8,844 nucleotides of DNA, taken from Candidatus Calidifonticultor daggyaiensis (GTDB lineage Bacteria; Actinomycetota; Humimicrobiia; Humimicrobiales; Humimicrobiaceae). The translations under genes and the position numbers were made by a program. Below, in pieces: positions 1-6,729 of this stretch (the first letter of the stretch is position 1; each line of letters starts with the position of its first letter). The stretch lies in contig JACVJA010000045.1 of assembly GCA_015661035.1 (NCBI GenBank), positions 1-8,844 of the forward strand. The letters run 5' to 3'. The notes below the pieces were generated by a model. That model saw only the letters and a list, made by a program, of their open reading frames with translations. It ran no database searches and was not told where the DNA came from.

Positions 1-1106
1 GAATTGAAAAAAACCATTTGTTATTATTAAATTTTCCGGTATCAATTGTGATAAATTCTTTCTCTTTCGTTTTTGAAAAAGGATTTGGACTAACTATCCA
101 ACGATTCTTACTACCACTTTCTATATCTTTTGAAAATAATATACCAAATAAAATATATTTATTTCCTTATAAAATTAATGATGTATTAGTTGGGTATATA
201 ATGATGATTATTAAAGGTAAATTTTTGGATTCTTTTAATCAAATTAAAAAAATGCAACTTAACCTGATATTGATTATTTTGACTTTAGCTATTATAATTT
301 CTTTTGTTTTTTCTTATTTTTTTACCCGTAGAATTCAGCAGACAATTCAATCAATGGAAAAAATTTCCAATGGTGATTTAGATCATCGTATAAAAATAGA
401 ATGGTTTGATGAATTTTCTTATTTGCAGGAGCAGATAAATAAAATGGTTGATAATATAAAAGAGTTGCAAGCAACTAAATATAAAGAGATGCAAATAGTT
501 GCAATGGGATTAGCCCATGAAATAAAAAATCCATTGACTGCAATTTTAAATATGGTAGAAGTTATTGAAAGAAAAACAAAAAAAATAGATAATTATGTTC
601 TGGAAATAAAAAAAATCAAGGATGAAATTTATAGATTAAATAATATTATAAACAGATTTATTTATTTTGCCAAAGAACAAAAAATCAACAAAAATAATAT
701 CCAGTTGAGTGATTTTTTAAATTCAATTAAAAACACCTATCCTAATTTAACAATAATAGCACCAGTTGGATTAAATAATTATAAGATTAGAATTGATGAG
801 GTTTTGATGGAAAGGGCAATTAAAAATATAATTAAAAATTCTTTAGAAGCAAGCGCCGAAAAAATAACTTTAGAAGTTTTATTTGAAAATTATTTCCTGA
901 TTTTTAAGATAACTGATAATGCGAATATTATTGCCGCTGAAATAAAAGATAAAATTTTTATACCATTTTTTACAACAAAAAATGACGGCATGGGAATTGG
1001 TTTATCAATTTCAAAAAATATAATTGAAAAACATGGTGGAAGTATTGAGTATGGTTGTTTTAATAACAAAAATACATTTATAATAAGACTACCATTATAC
1101 GATTAA
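1..1106 (+). CDS. Sensor histidine kinase, 5' end cut by window edge
   Basis: This is the sensor of a two-component pair: it should autophosphorylate on histidine and pass phosphate to the regulator encoded 18 bp downstream. The frame is open to base 1 with no stop, and the first start-like codon is only a TTG at 18, so the N-terminus lies outside the window. Visible parts in order: the end of an extracytoplasmic sensor region (resembling the tail of a Cache-type domain, by inference), a membrane helix at about 258-323, a HAMP linker at about 324-470, a HisKA His box (AHEIKNPL, catalytic His codon 516-518), and a HATPase domain with N-box Asn at 837-839, an F-box (PFFTTK) and G2 box (GMGIGL, 987-1004). 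The G1 box is odd: where DNGxGI is usual, it reads DNANII (915-932), lacking both glycines. The signal sensed is unknown. The family is certain; activity is less so because of G1. Confidence 0.93.
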   Translation, partial: IEKNHLLLLNFPVSIVINSFSFVFEKGFGLTIQRFLLPLSISFENNIPNKIYLFPYKINDVLVGYIMMIIKGKFLDSFNQIKKMQLNLILIILTLAIIISFVFSYFFTRRIQQTIQSMEKISNGDLDHRIKIEWFDEFSYLQEQINKMVDNIKELQATKYKEMQIVAMGLAHEIKNPLTAILNMVEVIERKTKKIDNYVLEIKKIKDEIYRLNNIINRFIYFAKEQKINKNNIQLSDFLNSIKNTYPNLTIIAPVGLNNYKIRIDEVLMERAIKNIIKNSLEASAEKITLEVLFENYFLIFKITDNANIIAAEIKDKIFIPFFTTKNDGMGIGLSISKNIIEKHGGSIEYGCFNNKNTFIIRLPLYD

Positions 1107-1124
1107 GGAGAATTAGTTTAATTT

Positions 1125-2492
1125 ATGGCAAAAATTCTTATTGTTGAAGATGAAAAAAATATCCGTGAAAGTATTCATGCTTTTTTATCAGAAAAATATG
1201 AAGTTGAATCTGTTGAAAATGCTAATAAAGCATTAAATTTATTTAAAAATAACTATTTTGATTTAATGATAACAGATATGAAACTGCCTGACATTAATGG
1301 AATTGAATTAATAAAAAAATTTAAAGAAATCCTGCCCGATTCATCAATAATTGTAATTACTGCTTTTATTTCAATACAAAACGCTATAGATGCAATGAAA
1401 GCTGGTGCAAATGAATATATACCCAAACCTTTTTCACTTGATGAACTTGCATTAAAAGTTGAAAATTTGTTGAATATGCAAAAATTAACTTATGAAAAAA
1501 ATTTTTATATTCAGGAAAGAGAAAAAATATTTGGTGAAATAATAGGTGAAAGTTATGCTATAAAAAAAGTAAAAGATGACATAAAAAAAGTTGCAGGTAA
1601 GAATGTTACAATATTAATAACAGGTGAAACCGGAACTGGTAAAGAATTAGTAGCATATACCGTATATAAACTATCTGGAAAAAAGGGACCATTTATCCCT
1701 GTCCATTGTGCTGCATATGCAAAGGGAATTATTGAATCTGAACTTTTTGGACATGAAAAAGGTTCTTTTACTGGTGCTGAAAAACAACGGATTGGAAAGA
1801 TTGAATTAGCTGAAAATGGAATATTATTTTTGGATGAGTTAGGTGATATACCACTTGATATACAAGTTAAATTGCTTAGAGTTATTGAGAATAGAACTTT
1901 TGAAAGAGTAGGGAGCAATGTTATTTTACATACCAATGCTCAAATAATATGTGCAACGAATAAAAATTTAGAACAAATGGTTAAAAATGGACTATTCAGA
2001 GAAGATTTATATTATAGAATAAATGTTTATCCTATACATATCCCTCCTTTAAGAGAAAGAATAGAAGATATCCCATTATTAGCGCATTATTTTAGTTGCA
2101 AAAAAGGGAATTATATAATTGATAAAAAAAATATTGAAATTCTACAGTCATACAGCTGGCCTGGCAATGTAAGAGAATTGCAAAACATTATTGATAGAGC
2201 AATAATATTGAGCACTGATAATAATTTACGGATTGATCTTGCAATGGGTAGTGTTATGTCCTCATCTGTCAGAACTGATTTTAATTTTCAAAATTTATCA
2301 ATTGATAATGGTTTTGATAATTTGGTAGCTGCATTTGAAAAATCAATTATTTTAAACGCACTAAAACAAAACAATTATAATCAAACTTTAACTGCTAAAA
2401 AGTTAAAAATTAAGCGATCAACATTACAATATAAAATTAAAAAATATAAAATCGACTTGAAATGTTCCAATTTATTAAATACGGAGTTTTAA
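1125..2492 (+). CDS. Sigma-54-dependent NtrC-family response regulator
   Basis: A 455-residue transcriptional activator that, when phosphorylated, should oligomerise and drive open-complex formation by sigma-54 RNA polymerase. Domains: receiver at 1-118 with acidic pocket E8/D9, phospho-acceptor D51, T79 and K101; AAA+ domain at about 137-370 with Walker A GETGTGKE (167-174), the sigma-54 contact loop GSFTGA (213-218), Walker B ILFLDE (233-238), arginines of FREDLYYR (291-298) and sensor II WPGNVREL (345-352); and a Fis-type helix-turn-helix at about 403-440. All key residues are present and the length is normal for NtrC/AtoC/ZraR-like proteins. The start is fixed by an in-frame TAA at 1119-1121. 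A GGAG at 1107-1110, directly after the kinase stop, is the likely ribosome site, though its 14-nt spacing is long. It pairs with the upstream kinase. The target genes are unknown, and I saw no clear -24/-12 promoter in the window. Confidence 0.96.
   Translation: MAKILIVEDEKNIRESIHAFLSEKYEVESVENANKALNLFKNNYFDLMITDMKLPDINGIELIKKFKEILPDSSIIVITAFISIQNAIDAMKAGANEYIPKPFSLDELALKVENLLNMQKLTYEKNFYIQEREKIFGEIIGESYAIKKVKDDIKKVAGKNVTILITGETGTGKELVAYTVYKLSGKKGPFIPVHCAAYAKGIIESELFGHEKGSFTGAEKQRIGKIELAENGILFLDELGDIPLDIQVKLLRVIENRTFERVGSNVILHTNAQIICATNKNLEQMVKNGLFREDLYYRINVYPIHIPPLRERIEDIPLLAHYFSCKKGNYIIDKKNIEILQSYSWPGNVRELQNIIDRAIILSTDNNLRIDLAMGSVMSSSVRTDFNFQNLSIDNGFDNLVAAFEKSIILNALKQNNYNQTLTAKKLKIKRSTLQYKIKKYKIDLKCSNLLNTEF
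2483..2486 (+). promoter_or_regulatory. Ribosome binding site fixing the start at 2495
   Basis: A GGAG lies 8 nt before the ATG at 2495, inside the last codons of the response regulator gene. It favours 2495 over the in-frame ATG at 2462, which would overlap the regulator and add 11 residues before a good signal peptide. Confidence 0.7.
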
Positions 2493-2494
2493 AT

Positions 2495-3115
2495 ATGAAT
2501 AAACTTTTACATATTTATTTATTTTTATTACTTTTTTTTATTAATATTTTTTCTGATGATACTATTATTATTATAAATAAATCTATTAACGAATTTATCA
2601 ATATAAAAAATTTAATAAAAATCAAGGAAAATCAATTAAATAACTTAAAAATAAAAAGTGGTCAATCAATCTGGGATTTTTTTAATAGAAATACTAATGA
2701 ATCTATTATTCAAAATAAAAACCGTTTATTAAAAGAAATAAATTCATTGAACATTAAATTAAAAAATATTGAAGAAGAACTATTACTTACACGCAATAAT
2801 TTTATATTATCAATAGAATCAAAAATATCTGATAATGAATATTTTAAAATTTTAAATTTTATAGATGATTTATATTATAATAAATTAGTCAAATTACAAT
2901 TTGAAATGGAATATAATATTTCTGATAAGGAATTGGTTCAAAAAAAGAATTTGATTATTAAAGATTATACCTTAAAAATAAACGAATTTATCAAATATTT
3001 GCAATATAAAAAAGATTTAATTGATAAATACAAATTAAATTACAATAAAGATATAGACATAATAAATAATCAAATTTTAAATTTAAAAAATATTATTAAA
3101 AAATTAAATAAATAA
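2495..3115 (+). CDS. Exported lysine-rich coiled-coil protein, unknown function
   Basis: I do not recognise this 206-residue protein. It begins with a typical Sec signal peptide (MNK then a hydrophobic run to about residue 18), with probable cleavage after FS at residue 20. No cysteine follows, so it is not a lipoprotein. The rest is charged, rich in Lys, Asn, Ile and Leu, and looks almost wholly helical, with heptad-like stretches at about 33-105 and 145-205 that suggest coiled coil. No enzyme motif and no CpxP/Spy LTxxQ repeat is seen. The start at 2495 has a GGAG 8 nt upstream, and the gene sits 2 bp after the regulator stop, so it is very probably cotranscribed with the two-component pair. 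A periplasmic accessory or sensor-partner role is possible, but rests on context only. Confidence 0.8.
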   Translation: MNKLLHIYLFLLLFFINIFSDDTIIIINKSINEFINIKNLIKIKENQLNNLKIKSGQSIWDFFNRNTNESIIQNKNRLLKEINSLNIKLKNIEEELLLTRNNFILSIESKISDNEYFKILNFIDDLYYNKLVKLQFEMEYNISDKELVQKKNLIIKDYTLKINEFIKYLQYKKDLIDKYKLNYNKDIDIINNQILNLKNIIKKLNK

Positions 3116-3134
3116 ATATCTTATCCGTTATTCA

Positions 3135-3162
3135 ACTTCGCATAATGTATCTTATGTAAACT
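3135..3162 (+). other. dif: Putative chromosomal dif site (XerC/XerD recombination)
   Basis: The site has the standard 11-6-11 layout. The left (XerC-type) arm ACTTCGCATAA is at 3135-3145, the core TGTATC at 3146-3151, and the right (XerD-type) arm TTATGTAAACT at 3152-3162. The inner arm ends CATAA and TTATG are inverted copies. Against E. coli dif as I recall it, 8 of 11, 5 of 6 and 9 of 11 positions agree; against B. subtilis dif, 8 of 11, 4 of 6 and 11 of 11. At dif, XerC and XerD resolve chromosome dimers, activated by FtsK at the septum. The site is between two operons that both point towards it, as expected at a replication terminus. An integrated element or plasmid pdif copy is the alternative, but no second copy or mobile gene is visible here. 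Confidence 0.85.
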
Positions 3163-3378
3163 ATATTTTAAAACGAATATGTTTTTATTTAAACTTATAA
3201 TCTAAAAAAATAAAAAATACTTAATAAAATATATTATAAATAGTATTTCAAAACTTATATTAATAACTTAAAATACAATTTTTATAAATAAACAAATATT
3301 TTTTTTATTTTATCAAATAAATTTTTATTTATTTAAAAATTTCATCATGGTAATAAGGATTATTTATTAGCACTCTAC

Positions 3379-3414
3379 TATATCATTTGATTATAATATA
3401 AATCAAAAGATATG
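3379..3414. repeat. Imperfect 36-bp palindrome
   Basis: TATATC (3379-3384) and TTTGATT (3386-3392) are mirrored by AATCAAA (3401-3407) and GATATG (3409-3414), with one A-A mismatch and an 8-nt A/T loop. That gives 12 Watson-Crick pairs plus a terminal T-G wobble. It could be a protein-binding operator or an RNA hairpin; no function is assigned. Confidence 0.5.
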
Positions 3415-3420
3415 AAAAAT

Positions 3421-3446
3421 CAATTAAAATTTAAAATTGTTTTTTT
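3421..3446 (+). terminator. Weak candidate terminator for the + strand operon
   Basis: CAATT (3421-3425) pairs with AATTG (3435-3439) and is followed at once by seven T (3440-3446). The stem is short and has one G-C pair only, and it lies about 300 bp past the last + strand stop, so the call is tentative. Confidence 0.25.
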
Positions 3447-3449
3447 ATT

Positions 3450-3474
3450 AAAATAAAATGGGTATTATAGCCCA
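3450..3474 (-). terminator. Candidate intrinsic terminator of the minus-strand operon
   Basis: On the minus strand TGGGC pairs with ACCCA around a six-base loop (stem 3459-3463 with 3470-3474; four Watson-Crick pairs closed by one wobble), followed by TTTTATTTT (3458-3450). It is the most GC-rich hairpin of the gap and has the right T tract for transcription coming from metH, although 224 bp beyond the metH stop. On the + strand an A6T9 tract follows the same stem, so two-way use is possible. Confidence 0.45.
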
Positions 3475-3524
3475 AAAAATTTTTTTTAAATTAAACGAAT
3501 TCTGGTGAAAAATAGAGGGGTTTC

Positions 3525-3558
3525 AAAATTTATATTAGATGATAATATGATAAATTTT
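3525..3558. repeat. Long A/T hairpin with three-base bulge
   Basis: AAAATTTATATTA (3525-3537) is matched by TAATAT (3543-3548) plus AAATTTT (3552-3558), giving 13 complementary pairs around a GATGA loop with a GAT bulge at 3549-3551. It lies between the metH 3' end and the candidate terminator, so it could fold in the metH 3' untranslated region. Function unknown. Confidence 0.45.
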
Positions 3559-3697
3559 AGTAATAATCTAAATAAACATGAAAATCGCACTATTTGAAGA
3601 TTTTAATTTTCATAAGAAAAAAAATTGATTTTTTAAAAAAAAATTTAAGATTTTCCAAAATAAATATATAAATTTATGTTTTTTTTAAAATTTTAGT

Positions 3698-6085
3698 TTA
3701 AAAATTATTATTTTTTAGTTTATTAACTAATTTTATAGCATCATAAGCATCTTTGGCATAACCATCAGCACCAATTTCATCTGCAAATTCCTTTGTAATA
3801 ACCGCACCTCCTACAATAAATTTACATTTTAAAGATTTATTTTTGGCCAAATTTATTACATTTTTCATTTCAGTCATAGTAGTTGTCATTAAGGCGGATA
3901 ATCCTATTATATCAGCATTAATATCATTTGCTTTTTTTATAATAGTTTTTGCATCAACATCTTTTCCTAGATCATAAATTTCATAACCATAATTTTTTAG
4001 CATTAAAGCAACAATGTTTTTGCCAATATCATGTATATCACCTTTTACAGTTGCAAGAATAATTTTTACTTTATTCCCTTTTATATTGTGTTTTATAAGT
4101 AATGGCTCTAAAATTGAAAACCCAGTTTTCATTGTTTCAGCGCTTGCAATAAGTTGTGGTAAAAAATAAATTTTTTTATCATATAAATCACCCACATAAT
4201 TAATTGCAGGAATTAGCATTTTATCAACAATTTCATTAGGTTTTTTACCATTTTTTAGTTCTGTTTTAATTAAATCAATTATAATTTCTTTTTCGCCATC
4301 TATTACTGCCTGATAAATTGTTTTTACTTTGTCAAATTGATTTTTTGCTTGTTTTTTGTTAGAGTTGCTATATTTTTTTATCCAATTTATAAAGTTTTTA
4401 TCCTTTCCTATTAATAATTTTTTTGCATCTTGATTGATTATTTTAAAATTAGCAGATGGATTAGCTATAGCAAGATTTAAACCAGATTTTTTGGCTAAAT
4501 GTAAGAATGTTGAATTTATTATATGCCTTTCAGGTAAGCCAAAAGATACATTGGAAAGCCCTATTATAGTTTTAAATTTATTTTTTTTACACCATTTTAT
4601 AAATTTTAATGTTTCAATTGGTGAATTAGGCTTAGAACTAACTGTCATAACCAGACCATCAATTATTAAATCATTACTTTTAAAGTTATACTTTTCAATA
4701 ATTTTAATCCCTTTTTTTATATTTTTTATTCTTTCAGAGGAAGTGTTTGGAATGCCAGAATTACCTACAGGTAAAAGTATAAACATTGCTCCATATTTCT
4801 TAACAATTGGTAATAACTTTTTTAATTTTTTTATTTCACATGATATAGAGTTGACTAATGCTCGACCTGGATATATTTTTAATGCTTTTTCAATAACTTT
4901 ATCATCAGAAGAATCTATACATAAAGGAGTATCTATAATACGGCATAGATATTTTATTGTTTCATACATTAATTTCTTTTCATCAATACCTGGCATTCCA
5001 ACATTTATGTCAAGTATTTTAGCCCCATTTTCTGACTGTTCAAGTGCCAACCTTCTAATTTCAGAAAAGTTATTATTTTTTAAAGATTCTTGCAAAGATT
5101 TTTTTCCTGTTGGATTTATTCTTTCGCCAACAATTATTAATCTATTGTTTATTTCAACAACTTTTCTATAACTTGATAAAGCAACTTTTTGGCTTTCTTT
5201 TAATTCAATTTTTATTGATTTGATATTATTATTCATTAACTTAATATATTCTGGCGAAGTGCCACAGCATCCGCCTATAAGACATGCGCCAGCAGATATT
5301 AAAGGTTTTGTATATGAGGAAAATTCTTTCTCATTCATAGAAAATATAGTTTTTCCATTTTCTAATTTAGGTATTCCTGCATTGGGTTTGGCAATAATAG
5401 GAATTTTTGCATATGGTTTCATTAATTTTATGACCTCAAGCATTTTTTCAGGACCTGTAGAACAATTAACTCCGATTGCATCTATGCCAAGCGCCTGCAA
5501 TGTAACTACCACTGCTTCTGGCGTTGAACCGGTTAATGTTCTTTTACTTTCATCAAAAGTCATACTTACAATTATTGGCAAATTGCATAATTCTTTGACT
5601 GCGAAAATAGCAGTTCTTGCTTCCTGAATGTCCATCATGGTTTCTATTACAAATAAATCAACTCCACCGGCTAATAATCCTTTTACCTGTTGTTTATATT
5701 TATCTATATGGTCATCAAAGTTTATATCACCAAAAGGTTCGGGAAAATATCCAGTAGGTGCAATATCTCCTGCAACTAGTGCTCTTTTTCCGGCTATTTT
5801 TTTAGAAATTTTGGCCAGATTTTTGTTTATATTAAATACATCTTTATCCAAATTAAATTCTTTTAATTTATATGGATTTGCTCCAAAAGTAAATGTATAT
5901 ATGATTTTTGATCCTGCATTTATATATTCTGATTGTAATTTTTCCAAATAATAAGGATTATCAAGAATCCATTTTTCTGGACATATACCGGAAGGCATTC
6001 CTCTTTTTTGTAATTCAGTCCCGCTTGCACCATCTAATAAAATAACACCGTGATTTAATAAATTTTTAAATTGTATTTTGGTCAT
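3698..6085 (-). CDS. metH: B12-dependent methionine synthase core, no activation domain
   Basis: A 795-residue cobalamin-dependent methionine synthase that moves a methyl group from methyltetrahydrofolate via cobalamin to homocysteine, in the cytoplasm. Domains: homocysteine S-methyltransferase at about 1-290, with LDGASGTEL near the start and zinc ligands C208 (GVNCSTGP), C273 and C274 (GGCCGTSP); pterin-binding barrel at about 315-560 (ERINPTG, DINVGMPG, CIDSSD, SNVSFGLPER); B12-binding cap helices at about 580-665; and a cobalamin Rossmann domain at about 672-795 with the base-off motif D683-x-H685-x-x-G688, GLSALMTTTM and VGGA. H685 is the lower cobalt ligand. The E. coli enzyme is over 1200 residues because it adds a C-terminal AdoMet activation domain; here the protein stops after the B12 domain, as in Thermotoga maritima TM0268. 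The missing function is encoded 11 bp upstream. The start is supported by a GGAG 6 nt before the ATG, lying in the intergenic gap. Confidence 0.95.
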   Translation of the reverse strand: MTKIQFKNLLNHGVILLDGASGTELQKRGMPSGICPEKWILDNPYYLEKLQSEYINAGSKIIYTFTFGANPYKLKEFNLDKDVFNINKNLAKISKKIAGKRALVAGDIAPTGYFPEPFGDINFDDHIDKYKQQVKGLLAGGVDLFVIETMMDIQEARTAIFAVKELCNLPIIVSMTFDESKRTLTGSTPEAVVVTLQALGIDAIGVNCSTGPEKMLEVIKLMKPYAKIPIIAKPNAGIPKLENGKTIFSMNEKEFSSYTKPLISAGACLIGGCCGTSPEYIKLMNNNIKSIKIELKESQKVALSSYRKVVEINNRLIIVGERINPTGKKSLQESLKNNNFSEIRRLALEQSENGAKILDINVGMPGIDEKKLMYETIKYLCRIIDTPLCIDSSDDKVIEKALKIYPGRALVNSISCEIKKLKKLLPIVKKYGAMFILLPVGNSGIPNTSSERIKNIKKGIKIIEKYNFKSNDLIIDGLVMTVSSKPNSPIETLKFIKWCKKNKFKTIIGLSNVSFGLPERHIINSTFLHLAKKSGLNLAIANPSANFKIINQDAKKLLIGKDKNFINWIKKYSNSNKKQAKNQFDKVKTIYQAVIDGEKEIIIDLIKTELKNGKKPNEIVDKMLIPAINYVGDLYDKKIYFLPQLIASAETMKTGFSILEPLLIKHNIKGNKVKIILATVKGDIHDIGKNIVALMLKNYGYEIYDLGKDVDAKTIIKKANDINADIIGLSALMTTTMTEMKNVINLAKNKSLKCKFIVGGAVITKEFADEIGADGYAKDAYDAIKLVNKLKNNNF

Positions 6086-6096
6086 TGATTACTCCA

Positions 6097-6720
6097 TTAT
6101 TTTTCTTTAATCCCGGCTATCGCAATAACTGTTTTTTCAGGTATTAAAATATTGTTTTTATTAATTGAAATACCAATTTTTTTTAATTTAAGATGTTTAT
6201 ATATTTTTCTTTGTTCAATCAAATTTAAATCTCCATAACCAGGACTGAATCTTTTTGTTAAAAATTTGTTTTCTCTTCTTAATTTTATTTTTAAATATTT
6301 TTCCAGCCAATCAAGTAAACTATCAGTAATTTCTGATGCCGTAGCATCAAGAATTAAAGAAAAAACTGGATTCCCTTTTTTAATTTCATAATCTCTTTTT
6401 TTAATAATTCTAAAACCTGATGTAGCTGCCATCAAAACAACATTATCACAATTAAATAATAATTCAAATAAACTTTTGCTTTCAATTATGAATTCAGAAT
6501 CTAAAATTATTTTATTCAATCCTTTATCTGTTTTTGAGCAAAACTTATAAACAATTTTATTGCTACATAAATTAACACTTTCATTAATCAAATTAATTAT
6601 TTTTTTTTTATCAATATCAGGTAAGACCGTTTTATTTTTTTTATAACCTAATCTAAAAAAAATTGTATCATAAGGAATTGGAATTTTTATATTATTTAAA
6701 TAATTGATTTTATAATTCAT
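6097..6720 (-). CDS. Stand-alone MetH activation-domain protein
   Basis: A 207-residue protein resembling the AdoMet-binding activation domain of methionine synthase, like the separate T. maritima protein TM0269. Its expected job is to bind AdoMet and the MetH core so that inactive cob(II)alamin can be reduced and remethylated. Visible support: an N-terminal FRLGY segment (22-26) typical of the family, LDATASEITDSLLDWLE (124-140) like the helix in MetH activation domains, and the RFSPGYGD motif (157-164), which corresponds to the AdoMet-contacting RxxxGY region of E. coli MetH; the C-terminus PEKTVIAIAGI also fits. It precedes metH by 11 bp, so cotranscription is very likely. No Shine-Dalgarno is evident before the ATG; with the upstream stop only 9 bp away, translational coupling is probable. 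The electron donor is not shown here. The family call is good; the biochemical role is by homology and context. Confidence 0.87.
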   Translation of the reverse strand: MNYKINYLNNIKIPIPYDTIFFRLGYKKNKTVLPDIDKKKIINLINESVNLCSNKIVYKFCSKTDKGLNKIILDSEFIIESKSLFELLFNCDNVVLMAATSGFRIIKKRDYEIKKGNPVFSLILDATASEITDSLLDWLEKYLKIKLRRENKFLTKRFSPGYGDLNLIEQRKIYKHLKLKKIGISINKNNILIPEKTVIAIAGIKEK

Positions 6721-6729
6721 TAAAAATTT

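Larger units (their letters stand above)
3116..3697. other. Non-coding gap between convergent operons
   Basis: This is the only stretch of more than 300 bases without a gene. It contains the dif-like site at 3135-3162, weak A/T hairpins (for example 3315-3322 with 3327-3334, and 3578-3585 with 3606-3613), a 36-bp imperfect palindrome at 3379-3414, a GC-topped hairpin at 3459-3474, and a long bulged hairpin at 3525-3558. A 16-codon ORF at 3578-3628 is the only protein-like reading I noticed, and it has no ribosome site. No tRNA, rRNA or other known RNA was recognised. Some of the A/T symmetry is expected by chance at this base composition. Confidence 0.85.

Noticed and set aside
1553..1936. 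Minus-strand open frame of 127 codons opposite the response regulator
   Set aside because: It lies wholly within the conserved AAA+ domain on the other strand and has no domain-like features; an overlap artefact.
3116..3697. CRISPR array, integron attC or insertion sequence in the gap
   Set aside because: No regularly spaced direct repeats, no transposase fragments and no paired terminal repeats were seen; the inverted repeats are unrelated to one another.
3163..3720. A second dif-like site that would mark an element integrated by Xer recombination
   Set aside because: I looked for both arms in either direction; the best partial match (AGTTTA at 3695) lacks the other arm and lies at the metH end.
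4434..5951. Three + strand open frames opposite metH (4434-5171, 5220-5627, 5628-5951)
   Set aside because: All are antisense shadows of the conserved methionine synthase gene, with no ribosome sites or recognisable motifs.
6097..6720. metH broken by frameshift into two genes
   Set aside because: The activator lies upstream of metH, not at its 3' end, and has its own start and stop; the order cannot result from a simple frameshift.
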